A stretch of DNA of 15,742 nt. Origin: Bacilli bacterium (GTDB lineage: Bacteria; Bacillota_I; Bacilli_A; RF39; UBA660). Shown in pieces: positions 1 to 7,379 of this stretch. The translations under genes were made by a program, and so were the position numbers. The notes beneath the pieces are model-generated. The model saw only the letters and a program-made list of their open reading frames with translations. It was not told the DNA's origin and ran no database searches. The stretch spans positions 1 through 15,742 of the forward strand of contig CAKJXT010000060.1 in NCBI GenBank assembly GCA_918219625.1, written 5' to 3'. Within the stretch, counting starts at the first letter, position 1. Every line of letters starts with the position of its first letter.

Positions 1-20
1 GGAACCGCCCATTTGGGTCC
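1..20 (+). promoter_or_regulatory. T-box leader, antiterminator 3' part (partial)
   Basis: The window opens inside a T-box riboswitch leader. Bases 1-6 (GGAACC) match the conserved T-box bulge UGGNACC, which pairs with the NCCA end of uncharged tRNA. Bases 8-10 (CCC) and 15-17 (GGG) form the short upper helix around an ATTT loop. Bases 18-20 (TCC) would close the lower helix with bases lying before position 1. The specifier loop and stem I are outside the window. Because glycyl-tRNA synthetase follows, a glycine-specific T-box is inferred: uncharged tRNA-Gly would favour read-through. Confidence 0.8.
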
Positions 21-43
21 TTACAAACTAAAAGAATCTTTTT
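16..43 (+). terminator. candidate competing T-box terminator
   Basis: GGTCCTT (16-22) can pair with AAGAATC (32-38), with one G-U pair and one C-A mismatch, around a 9-nt loop. A run of five T follows (39-43). The stem uses the GGG and TCC needed by the antiterminator, so the two folds would exclude each other, as expected for a transcription-controlling T-box. The stem is weak and the call is tentative. Confidence 0.35.
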
Positions 44-61
44 ATTTGAAAGGGTGATATT

Positions 62-1432
62 ATGGAAAAAATTACAATGGAAAAAATGGTTAATTTGTGC
101 AAACAATATGGATTTATTTATCAAGGTTCAGAAATATATGACGGACTTGCTAATACTTGGGATTATGGTCCTTTAGGAAGCAGACTAAAAAACAATATTA
201 AGGATGCTTGGAGAAAAAAATACATTCAAGAAAATAAAAATGCATTTGAATTAGATGCAGGAATTTTAATGCATCCAAGAGTTTGGGAAGCATCAGGACA
301 CGTAGGAGGATTCTCTGATCCACTAGTAGACTGTAAAGAATGTAAAACAAGACATAGAGCAGACCACCTAATTGAAGACTTCGATAGCACTCAAATTCCA
401 GATAAGATGACAGATGAAGAAATGATGGAATTTATAAGAAAAAATAACATCCCATGTCCAAAATGTGGTAAATCAAACTATACTGATATAAGAGAATTTA
501 ATCTAATGTTTGAAACACATAGAGGTGTTATTAAAGATGATAAAAGTGTTGTATATTTAAGACCTGAAAATGCACAAGGAGAATATGTAAACTTTTTAAA
601 TGTACAAAGAAGTATGAGAGCTAAACTTCCATTTGCAATAGGACAAATTGGTAAGGCATTCAGAAATGAAATAACTCCAGGTAACTTCACATTCAGAACA
701 ATTGAATTTGAACAAATGGAATTCCAAACATTCTGTAAAGAAGGAAGCGATTCGGAAATATACAATTACTATAAAACATTTGCAAAAGACTTCTTTAATT
801 ATATAGGACTTCCAAATGAAAGATTAAGATTTCATGATCATGATAAATTAGCTTTCTATGCAAAAGAAGCATGTGACATTGAATATGAATTCCCATTTGG
901 ATGGGGTGAAATAAACGGTACGCATAATAGAACAAACTATGACCTATCTCAACACGAAAAATTTAGTGGAAAAGAACAAAAATACTTAGATCCAGAAACA
1001 AATGAAAAATTTGTTCCTTATATAGTAGAATCAACAGTAGGATGTGATAGGGCAGTACTTGCAACACTATTTGAAGCATATAATGAAGAAACACTAGAAG
1101 ATGGATCAACAAGAGAAGTATTAAAACTAAAACCATATCTAGCACCATATAAAGTAGCTGTACTTCCACTTATGAAAAAATATCATCAAGAAAAAGCTGA
1201 AGAAATATATAACATGTTATCAAAAGAATTCATGACTTCATACGATGAAACAGGAAATATTGGAAAAAGGTATAGAAGACAAGATGTAATTGGAACACCT
1301 TACTGTGTAACAATAGATGAAGAAACACTAAATAATAACACTGTAACAGTAAGAGATAGAGATACAATGGAACAAATAACACTAAAAGTTGATGAATTAG
1401 TTGATTATATTAAAGAAAAAGTAAGATTTTAA
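62..1432 (+). CDS. glyQS: glycyl-tRNA synthetase, one-chain (alpha2) type
   Basis: Class II aminoacyl-tRNA synthetase that charges tRNA-Gly with glycine in the cytoplasm. This is the single-chain homodimer form found in archaea, eukaryotes, Staphylococcus and mycoplasmas, not the GlyQ+GlyS tetramer of many other bacteria. The 456 residues are normal for the family. The N-terminal GxxxxGS-like region is followed by cysteine pairs C91/C94 and C132/C135, probably zinc-binding. The RPENAQG loop lies at 157-163, motif 2 (FRNE) at 200-203 and motif 3 with the Arg of GCDR at 330. An anticodon-binding domain spans about 366-456. In motif 3 the usual Pro after Glu is Ser (ESTVGCDR), a mild divergence. 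The start is preceded by AGGGTGAT at 51-58. The gene appears monocistronic, controlled by the T-box upstream and closed by a hairpin at its stop codon. It may also be labelled glyS. Confidence 0.96.
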   Translation: MEKITMEKMVNLCKQYGFIYQGSEIYDGLANTWDYGPLGSRLKNNIKDAWRKKYIQENKNAFELDAGILMHPRVWEASGHVGGFSDPLVDCKECKTRHRADHLIEDFDSTQIPDKMTDEEMMEFIRKNNIPCPKCGKSNYTDIREFNLMFETHRGVIKDDKSVVYLRPENAQGEYVNFLNVQRSMRAKLPFAIGQIGKAFRNEITPGNFTFRTIEFEQMEFQTFCKEGSDSEIYNYYKTFAKDFFNYIGLPNERLRFHDHDKLAFYAKEACDIEYEFPFGWGEINGTHNRTNYDLSQHEKFSGKEQKYLDPETNEKFVPYIVESTVGCDRAVLATLFEAYNEETLEDGSTREVLKLKPYLAPYKVAVLPLMKKYHQEKAEEIYNMLSKEFMTSYDETGNIGKRYRRQDVIGTPYCVTIDEETLNNNTVTVRDRDTMEQITLKVDELVDYIKEKVRF

Positions 1433-1454
1433 AAGCACATAAAGTGCTTTTTTT
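1431..1454 (+). terminator. intrinsic terminator of glyQS
   Basis: A perfect 8-bp stem, AAAAGCAC (1431-1438) with GTGCTTTT (1444-1451), encloses a 5-nt loop and runs into a T tract to 1454. The 5' arm starts within the glyQS stop codon. Confidence 0.9.
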
Positions 1455-1465
1455 CTTTGTAAAAT

Positions 1466-1493
1466 TTGACAAATAAAGAAATAGTGCTATAAT
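1466..1493 (+). promoter_or_regulatory. sigma-A type promoter for the zinc-ribbon membrane gene
   Basis: A consensus -35 TTGACA (1466-1471), a 16-bp spacer and a consensus -10 TATAAT (1488-1493) with an upstream TGC (extended -10) are present. Both hexamers are perfect. Transcription should start near 1500, about 20 nt before the ATG. Confidence 0.9.
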
Positions 1494-1520
1494 AGAACAC
1501 ATTCGATTTGGGGGATTTTA

Positions 1521-2282
1521 ATGAAAAATAAAAATAACATAATAATCGTAATAGGAATAATCTTAATACTTTTAGGATCATTATTACCATCTATAAGAAT
1601 AGCACAAGAAAATATAAGCTTTATAAAAGAAAATGGTATGTTAATAATATTATTAGTTACAGCTATGTTTTTACTATTTAAATTAAATTATAAACAATTA
1701 TTATATATTCCATCGATTTTATCATTAATAATAATAGTGAAATTTATAACAGATAATTATGATAGATTAAAAACGATAACTGAACAATATAACTGTTATG
1801 CATCATATCAATATGGATTAGTGATAATGATACTTGGAAATATACTAATTCTATCAATAATAACACTAGAAATATTAAATTTTGATAAGATAAAAGAAAT
1901 AAAAGAAACAGTACAAGAAAAAACAGAATTATTAAAAGAAAGCACAAAAAATATAAAAGAAAAAATAAAAGAATCAAAACCAATCAAACAAACAACAAAA
2001 GACGGAAAAATTAAATTTATAAAAAGAACAATAAAAGTAGATAAACCTAAAAAACAATTTAAAATCAAAAAAATGAAACAACAATTATCATTATCTAAAT
2101 ATGACGAAAATAAAATAATCAAGCAAACAACATATGAAATACCAACAATTAATATAGAAAAATGGACAAGAAGTGATATATGTTGTTCAAACTGTGGAGC
2201 AACAGTTCATACAACATCGGAATATTGTTTCTTGTGTGACTGCAAAATAAAGTTAAATCATGAGAAAGAAAAATTATCATAA
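1521..2282 (+). CDS. four-helix membrane protein with C-terminal zinc ribbon, function unknown
   Basis: I do not recognise this 253-residue protein as a named family. Hydrophobic helices are visible at about 6-25, 39-54, 60-76 and 99-119. A strongly charged Lys/Glu-rich stretch (about 121-200) follows and looks like a coiled coil turning into a basic linker. The C-terminus carries a compact zinc ribbon, C222-x2-C225 and C236-x2-C239, with extra cysteines at 221 and 241. Four helices would put the N-terminus and the ribbon on the same side, probably the cytoplasm, since the linker is very basic. The gene has its own strong promoter and terminator, so it is expressed alone. The ribosome site is a G run (1510-1514) six bases before ATG. 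The ribbon could bind nucleic acid or a protein partner, which is inference only. Confidence 0.75.
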   Translation: MKNKNNIIIVIGIILILLGSLLPSIRIAQENISFIKENGMLIILLVTAMFLLFKLNYKQLLYIPSILSLIIIVKFITDNYDRLKTITEQYNCYASYQYGLVIMILGNILILSIITLEILNFDKIKEIKETVQEKTELLKESTKNIKEKIKESKPIKQTTKDGKIKFIKRTIKVDKPKKQFKIKKMKQQLSLSKYDENKIIKQTTYEIPTINIEKWTRSDICCSNCGATVHTTSEYCFLCDCKIKLNHEKEKLS

Positions 2283-2308
2283 ACTATACAGAAATGTATA
2301 GTTTTTTT
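2281..2308 (+). terminator. intrinsic terminator with GAAA tetraloop
   Basis: A 10-bp perfect stem (2281-2290 with 2295-2304) is closed by a GAAA tetraloop and followed by Ts to 2308. The stem begins inside the stop codon of the preceding gene. Confidence 0.9.
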
Positions 2309-2330
2309 ATTAAAAAACAATAAAAGATAA

Positions 2331-2359
2331 TTGATAGAATTAGAACTTTTTGATATAAT
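2331..2359 (+). promoter_or_regulatory. promoter of the rlmN-prpC-prkC-rsgA-rpe operon
   Basis: -35 TTGATA (2331-2336), a 17-bp spacer and -10 TATAAT (2354-2359) preceded by TGA (extended -10). It lies 18 nt before the rlmN start codon. No other promoter was seen inside the operon. Confidence 0.88.
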
Positions 2360-2377
2360 TAATAATAGGGTGTAAAT

Positions 2378-3400
2378 ATGGATATATACGATTATAGGCT
2401 AAGTGAATTAAAAGACTATTTTAAGGAGAACAACGAAAAAGAATTTAAAGCAATTCAAATATATGAATGGTTATACAAAAAAAGAGTAAAATCATTCGAT
2501 GAAATGTCAAATATAAAAAAAGAAACTATTGAACTATTAAAGAAAAACTTCAAAATAGAAAGACTAGAAGTATTAGCAAAACAAACAAGCACCGATGTAT
2601 GTAAATACTTATTTAAATTAAATGATAACAACAAAATAGAAGCGGTACTAATGAAACATGACTACGGTAATAGTTTGTGTGTATCAACTCAAGTAGGATG
2701 TAATATGGGATGTGCATTCTGTGAAAGCGGAAGATTAAAAAAGGTAAGAAATTTAAGCACTTACGAAATGGTATCACAAATACTACAAGTAGAAGAAGAT
2801 CAAAAGCTAAGAATATCACACATAGTACTTATGGGAATAGGAGAACCATTCGATAACTATGAAAATGTAATAAAATTTATAGATATAATAAATGAACCAA
2901 AAGGAATAGATATAGGCGCTAGACATATAACAGTATCAACATCAGGCCTTGTACCAAAAATAAATGAATTCGCAAATAACCCTAAACAAGTAAACTTAGC
3001 TATTTCACTACATGCACCAAATAACAAAATAAGAAATGAAATAATGAATATAAACAAAGCATACCCTATAGAAGAACTAATAAAAGCAGTAAAAAACTAC
3101 TTAAATAAAACAAATAGAAGAGTTACTTTTGAATACATAATGTTAGATAAAATAAACGACACAGAAGAATGTGCTAAAGAATTATCAAACTTATTAAAAG
3201 GAATAAACTGCTACGTAAATTTAATACCATACAATGAAACAAGCCATATAAAATTCAAAGCAAGTAAAAAAGAACAAATAATGAAATTCTATGATATACT
3301 AAAAAAGAATAATATAAATGTGACAGTAAGAAAAGAATTTGGAAGAAAAGTTAGCGCAGCATGTGGACAACTTAGATCAAATTATGAGGAGGGAAAATAA
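2378..3400 (+). CDS. rlmN: dual-specificity 23S rRNA/tRNA adenine-C2 methyltransferase RlmN
   Basis: Radical-SAM enzyme that makes 2-methyladenosine at 23S rRNA A2503 and tRNA A37 (E. coli numbering), using a transient methyl-cysteine. The 340 residues are near family length. The small N-terminal helical domain is followed by the radical-SAM barrel. The iron-sulfur ligands are C108, C112 and C115 (CNMGCAFC). The GEP motif is at about 155-157 and the C-terminal methyl-carrying cysteine is C329 in AACGQL. A Shine-Dalgarno AGGGTG precedes the ATG by a few bases. It is first in the operon; its TAA overlaps the prpC start by one base (TAATG), so the two are translationally coupled. Cfr is a paralogue, but genomic context and the AACGQL ending fit RlmN. 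Confidence 0.96.
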   Translation: MDIYDYRLSELKDYFKENNEKEFKAIQIYEWLYKKRVKSFDEMSNIKKETIELLKKNFKIERLEVLAKQTSTDVCKYLFKLNDNNKIEAVLMKHDYGNSLCVSTQVGCNMGCAFCESGRLKKVRNLSTYEMVSQILQVEEDQKLRISHIVLMGIGEPFDNYENVIKFIDIINEPKGIDIGARHITVSTSGLVPKINEFANNPKQVNLAISLHAPNNKIRNEIMNINKAYPIEELIKAVKNYLNKTNRRVTFEYIMLDKINDTEECAKELSNLLKGINCYVNLIPYNETSHIKFKASKKEQIMKFYDILKKNNINVTVRKEFGRKVSAACGQLRSNYEEGK

Positions 3401-4146
3401 TGGAATATGCCTACTTAACAGATCCAGGAAAAGTAAGAGATCATAATGAAGACAGTGTAATAATTGTAAAAAATCATAATAATGAAATATTACTAGCGGT
3501 AGCCGATGGTATGGGCGGACATCGTGGTGGAGAAATCGCATCAAGTATAGTAATATCAAATATAGGAAAAGAATTTAAAGAACTAGGAAAACTAGGAAGC
3601 AAAGAAGATGCAATACTATGGATAAAAAATGTAGTAAGTGAAGCAAACGTTCAAATATATAAATACACAGAAGAAAATCCTGAAAGCCAAGGAATGGGAA
3701 CAACAATAGTTCTAGCAGTTTTAACAAACGACTACCTATTATTTGGAAACATAGGAGACTCATCTGGATATGTTTATAAAGATGGAGCAATACATAAGAT
3801 TACAAATGATCATACATTGGTAAATTTATTACTTAAATCAGGTGAAATAACAGAAGAAGAAGCAAAAGATCATCCAAGAAAAAATGTTTTAATGAAAGCA
3901 CTAGGGGCAACAACTACTGTTGAAATGGACATATTTGATGTAGAAACAGATGTAGAAGGAATATTCTTATGTAGTGATGGTATGACAAATATGTTGGATG
4001 ATGAACAAATCGCTAAAGTACTTAATGAAGACTCAACTCCAGAAGAAAAAGTAAATAAACTAATTATAAAAGCAAACAATAGAGGTGGAACTGATAATAT
4101 CTCAGTTGCATTCTTAAAGAAGGTTGGTGAAGCAAATGATAACTAG
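3400..4146 (+). CDS. prpC: PP2C-family Ser/Thr protein phosphatase PrpC
   Basis: Metal-dependent cytoplasmic phosphatase that reverses phosphorylation by the adjacent PASTA kinase. At 248 residues it is a bare catalytic domain, as usual for PrpC/Stp. Metal-binding and core motifs are present: RDHNEDS (13-19), DGMGGH (36-41), GMGTT (98-102), CSDG with D193, and GGTDNIS with D232. The usual GDSR is GDSS here (119-122), a change at a normally Arg position. A strong AGGAGGG (3387-3393) lies six bases before the start, which overlaps the rlmN stop by one base. The 3' end overlaps prkC by 11 nt. The kinase/phosphatase pairing is conserved in Firmicutes and supports the call. Confidence 0.95.
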   Translation: MEYAYLTDPGKVRDHNEDSVIIVKNHNNEILLAVADGMGGHRGGEIASSIVISNIGKEFKELGKLGSKEDAILWIKNVVSEANVQIYKYTEENPESQGMGTTIVLAVLTNDYLLFGNIGDSSGYVYKDGAIHKITNDHTLVNLLLKSGEITEEEAKDHPRKNVLMKALGATTTVEMDIFDVETDVEGIFLCSDGMTNMLDDEQIAKVLNEDSTPEEKVNKLIIKANNRGGTDNISVAFLKKVGEANDN

Positions 4147-5902
4147 GGGACAAAAGATAAACGATAGATATCAAATAATAAGATCAATTGGTGAAGGAGG
4201 TATGGCAAATGTATACCTTGCTCACGACACGATATTAGATAGAGATGTCGCAGTAAAAATACTAAGAGGTGATTTAGCAGACGATGAAAAATTTGTAAGA
4301 AGATTTCAAAGAGAAGCAATCGCTGCATCATCACTTAGTCATCCAAATATAGTAGAAATGTATGATGTAGGAGAAGACAATGGAAAATACTATATCGTAA
4401 TGGAATATGTAGAAGGAAAAACACTAAAAAGTCTAATAAAGAAAAGAGGAGCACTAACACTTCCAGAAGTAATAGATATAATGCAACAACTAACTTCAGC
4501 TATTTCATGTGCACATGACTCTAATATAATACATAGAGATATAAAACCACAAAACGTATTAATAAAAGAAGATGGAATTGTAAAAATAACTGACTTTGGT
4601 ATCGCAATGGCTCTAAATAGTAATGAACTAACACAAACAAACTCAGTAATGGGATCAGTTCATTATCTTCCACCGGAACAAGCAAATGGTAAAGGCGCAA
4701 CTCTAAAAAGTGATATATACTCACTAGGAATTGTAATGTTTGAACTATTAACCGGAAAACTTCCATTTAGAGGAGAAAATGCAGTTGAAATAGCAATCAA
4801 ACAAATGAAAAATCAAATACCTAGTGTATGTAGTATGAATGAATCTATTCCTCAATCAGTAGAAAATATAATTCTAAAAGCATGCGCAAAAAATCCAAAA
4901 AATAGATATAACACAGTAAAAGATATGTATGCCGATATTGAAACATGTTTAGATGAAGAAAGACAAAATGAAAAAAGATATGTATATCCATATTCAGAAA
5001 CAGAGGAAATAGAAGATACAAAAGAAGTAAAGACAATAAAAGAAGTAGAAAAACAAGAAACAACAGAACTAGATGAAATTGAAGAAAATGAAGAAAAGAA
5101 CTCAAATAAACTAATCATATCTTTGGGAATAATGATAGCTGTTGTTATGCTTGGAATAATAATCGCGCTAATAGTATTTATGAAAAAACCAAAAGTAAAA
5201 GAAATAGAAGTTCCTGACGTATCTAACTTAAATGTTGCGCAAGCAGAGGCAAGACTAAAAGATTCTGGATTTACAATAAATGAAGAACAAGAAGAACAAC
5301 CAAGTGACACAATAGAAGAAGGGTATGTAATAAAAACTAACCCGCAAAGTGGAGTAAAGAGAAAAAAGGGAACACCAATAACTCTAGTGGTATCAACAGG
5401 TGTAGGAGGAATTACTCTTGAAAACTACGTAGGATCAAACTTCTATGAAATAAAAGGAAAACTTGAAGCATTTGGACTAGTTGTAAATCAAGAAACAAAA
5501 GATGTAGAAAAAAATGAAGAAGCAAAAGAAAATCAAATATTAGAACAAAGACCAATTGCAGGAACAAAATTGGTAGAAGGAGATACAGTAACGCTTATTA
5601 TTCCTAATCTAATAGTAAACTATCCAAACTTTGTAGAAGAAGAAGGTTGGTCAAAAGATGCAATTGAAAGGTTCTGCGAAGCAAATAAAATTTCAGTAAC
5701 ATTTGTTGAACAAGAAACAGATACATACCCAGAAGGAACAATAATAAAACAAGACCATGTTGCTGGTACTAGAGTAAAAGAAGGATATCCTTTAACGATA
5801 ACTATCGCAAAAGCAAAAAAAGTAGAAAAACCAAAACCTCAAGAACCTGAAAATGAAAATCCAGAAACACAAGAAACAGAAACAAGTGATCAAGGAAATT
5901 AA
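4136..5902 (+). CDS. prkC: PASTA-domain Ser/Thr protein kinase PrkC
   Basis: Membrane kinase that senses muropeptide or lipid II through extracellular PASTA repeats and phosphorylates cell-wall, division and translation proteins. I take the ATG at 4136 (588 residues): MITRGQKINDRYQI matches the family N-terminus and GGTGA lies just upstream (4127-4131). A TTG at 4124 has no spaced ribosome site. Kinase features: GEGGMANVY loop (19-27), Lys41, HRD with D135, DFG with D153 and APE-like PPEQ. The activation loop is Thr/Ser-rich. An acidic juxtamembrane linker is followed by one helix (about 326-349). Three PASTA repeats (about 358-422, 425-491, 493-550) come next; the last is the most divergent. 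The protein ends in a Pro/Glu/Thr-rich acidic tail. It overlaps prpC by 11 nt and ends one base before rsgA. Confidence 0.95.
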   Translation: MITRGQKINDRYQIIRSIGEGGMANVYLAHDTILDRDVAVKILRGDLADDEKFVRRFQREAIAASSLSHPNIVEMYDVGEDNGKYYIVMEYVEGKTLKSLIKKRGALTLPEVIDIMQQLTSAISCAHDSNIIHRDIKPQNVLIKEDGIVKITDFGIAMALNSNELTQTNSVMGSVHYLPPEQANGKGATLKSDIYSLGIVMFELLTGKLPFRGENAVEIAIKQMKNQIPSVCSMNESIPQSVENIILKACAKNPKNRYNTVKDMYADIETCLDEERQNEKRYVYPYSETEEIEDTKEVKTIKEVEKQETTELDEIEENEEKNSNKLIISLGIMIAVVMLGIIIALIVFMKKPKVKEIEVPDVSNLNVAQAEARLKDSGFTINEEQEEQPSDTIEEGYVIKTNPQSGVKRKKGTPITLVVSTGVGGITLENYVGSNFYEIKGKLEAFGLVVNQETKDVEKNEEAKENQILEQRPIAGTKLVEGDTVTLIIPNLIVNYPNFVEEEGWSKDAIERFCEANKISVTFVEQETDTYPEGTIIKQDHVAGTRVKEGYPLTITIAKAKKVEKPKPQEPENENPETQETETSDQGN

Positions 5903-5903
5903 C

Positions 5904-6734
5904 ATGAATGGCATAATAACAAAAATTATAAGCAATGATTATAGAGTAGTATCAGGGGAAAAGGAATATATCTGTAAAGCAAGGGGAAAATTTAGAAAAG
6001 AAAAAATAACTCCCCTTGTTGGAGATAATTGTACATTTGATGAAAACAAAAAATATATAATAGAAATAGAAAAAAGAAAAACAGAACTAGTAAGACCACC
6101 TGTCGCAAACATTGATCAAGCATTTATAATAACAAGCGCAAAAGAACCAGACTTCTCATCAAACTTACTAGATAAACTCTTATGTATAATTGAATACAAT
6201 AATATAAAACCAATAATATGCTTTACTAAATTAGATTTGCTAAATAAAGATGAATTAAATGATATAGAAAAGATAATAAATTATTATAAAAAAATAGGAT
6301 ATCAAGTATTCAAAAATACAGAACTAGAAGAAATAAAAAAACAATTTAAAAACAAAAAAACAGTGTTTACTGGTCAAAGCGGTGCTGGTAAATCCACACT
6401 ATTAAATAAACTAGATAAAAATCTAAATCTAAAAACAAATGAAATATCACAAGCACTTGGAAGAGGAAAACATACAACAAGACATGTAGAACTTTTAAAT
6501 TTATATGATGGATTAATTGCAGATACACCAGGATTTTCAAGTTTAGACTTTATAGGAATGAAAAATGAAGACATTAGAGATAACTTCGTAGAATTCAATG
6601 TTTATAGACACGAATGCGAATATAAAGACTGCATGCATATAAATGAAAAAAACTGCAAAATAAAAGAAGAAATAGAAAAAAACAATATACTAAAAAGTAG
6701 ATATGAAAACTATTTAAAATTTATAACGAGGTGA
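5904..6734 (+). CDS. rsgA: ribosome small subunit GTPase RsgA
   Basis: Circularly permuted GTPase that checks late 30S subunit assembly. I place the start at ATG 5904 (276 residues) because AAGGA (5892-5896) is well spaced and MNGIITKI begins the expected OB-fold. An in-frame ATG at 5853 would lie deep in prkC. The N-terminal OB domain covers about 1-65. The permuted G domain runs G4 TKLD (108-111), G1 GQSGAGKST (157-165), G2 around TTRH (181-184) and G3 DTPG (197-200). The C-terminal zinc knuckle has C228, C233, H235 and C241. In B. subtilis this protein (CpgA) is a PrkC substrate, so the kinase-rsgA neighbourhood is functionally sensible; phosphorylation here is inferred. Confidence 0.96.
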   Translation: MNGIITKIISNDYRVVSGEKEYICKARGKFRKEKITPLVGDNCTFDENKKYIIEIEKRKTELVRPPVANIDQAFIITSAKEPDFSSNLLDKLLCIIEYNNIKPIICFTKLDLLNKDELNDIEKIINYYKKIGYQVFKNTELEEIKKQFKNKKTVFTGQSGAGKSTLLNKLDKNLNLKTNEISQALGRGKHTTRHVELLNLYDGLIADTPGFSSLDFIGMKNEDIRDNFVEFNVYRHECEYKDCMHINEKNCKIKEEIEKNNILKSRYENYLKFITR

Positions 6735-6737
6735 TTT

Positions 6738-7364
6738 ATGTTATCAGTATCAATATTAGGAATAAAAGAAAATATAAAAGAAAATATAAAATCACTAGAT
6801 AATGAAAATATAAACTATTTTCATATCGATATAATGGATGGAAAATTTGTAGAAAATACGACATGGAAATATGAAGAAGTAAAAGAAAATTTAGAAAACA
6901 CAACAAAACCAAAAGACGTACATCTAATGGTAAATAATCCTAAAAAATACATAAAACAATATATAAGCCTAAAGCCAGAAATAATAACATTTCATTACGA
7001 AGCAACAAATAATCCTATAGAACTAATAAATTATATACAAAAATATAAAATTAAAGCAGGCATATCAATAAAACCAAATACAGAAGTAGAAGTTCTAAAA
7101 GATATATTAGAATATGTTGACTTAGTTCTTGTAATGAGTGTAGAACCAGGAAAAGGTGGACAAGAATATATTGAAAATTCAACAAATAAAATAAATGAAT
7201 TAAAAGATTTAAGAGAAAAAAATAACTATAACTACTTAATAGAAGTAGATGGTGGAATAAATGATATAACAAAAGAAAAAGCAAAAAATGCAGACATATT
7301 AGTAGTAGGAAGCTTCATAACAAAAGGAAATTATAAAGAACAAATAAAAAAGATACAAGAATAA
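6738..7364 (+). CDS. rpe: ribulose-phosphate 3-epimerase, divergent
   Basis: TIM-barrel enzyme expected to interconvert ribulose-5-phosphate and xylulose-5-phosphate. The 208 residues are slightly short of the usual 215-225. Conserved elements: HIDIMDG (H29, D31), VHLMV (H62), the phosphate loop VDGGI with D171, and VVGSFI. Several otherwise invariant neighbours differ: MDGKFVEN for MDGHFVPN, and VEPGKGGQ for VNPGFGGQ. The metal- and acid-base residues are kept, so it is probably active, though another hexulose/pentulose phosphate epimerase is possible. The ribosome site GAGGTGAT overlaps the rsgA stop, three bases upstream. The gene ends the operon. Rpe downstream of rsgA is a common Firmicutes order; thiN, often next, is absent. 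Confidence 0.88.
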   Translation: MLSVSILGIKENIKENIKSLDNENINYFHIDIMDGKFVENTTWKYEEVKENLENTTKPKDVHLMVNNPKKYIKQYISLKPEIITFHYEATNNPIELINYIQKYKIKAGISIKPNTEVEVLKDILEYVDLVLVMSVEPGKGGQEYIENSTNKINELKDLREKNNYNYLIEVDGGINDITKEKAKNADILVVGSFITKGNYKEQIKKIQE

Positions 7365-7379
7365 AACTTGTATCTTTTT
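7347..7379. terminator. bidirectional terminator between rpe and the CPBP gene
   Basis: A 13-bp perfect stem (7347-7359 with 7367-7379) with a 7-nt loop is flanked by A-rich sequence on the left and T-rich sequence on the right, so it can end transcription both ways. The rpe stop codon falls at the loop edge and the CPBP stop codon overlaps the other arm. Confidence 0.88.

Noticed and set aside
1890..2060. AAAGAAA-rich repeats in the zinc-ribbon membrane gene
   Set aside because: They follow from Lys/Glu/Ile codons in a charged linker of an AT-rich genome and show no regular unit or spacing.
4124..4135. TTG start for prkC, four codons upstream
   Set aside because: GAAGG directly touches the TTG with no spacing, while ATG 4136 has GGTGA suitably upstream and gives the standard family N-terminus.
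4845..5310. Long minus-strand open frames opposite prkC (86 and 152 codons)
   Set aside because: A-rich sense codons rarely create stops on the opposite strand, giving Leu/Ser/Phe-rich antisense frames throughout. No ribosome sites or domains were seen, and prkC is clear.
5853..5903. Upstream ATG start for rsgA inside prkC
   Set aside because: It adds a Lys/Gln-rich extension not seen in RsgA. ATG 5904 has a good AAGGA and fits the OB-fold start.
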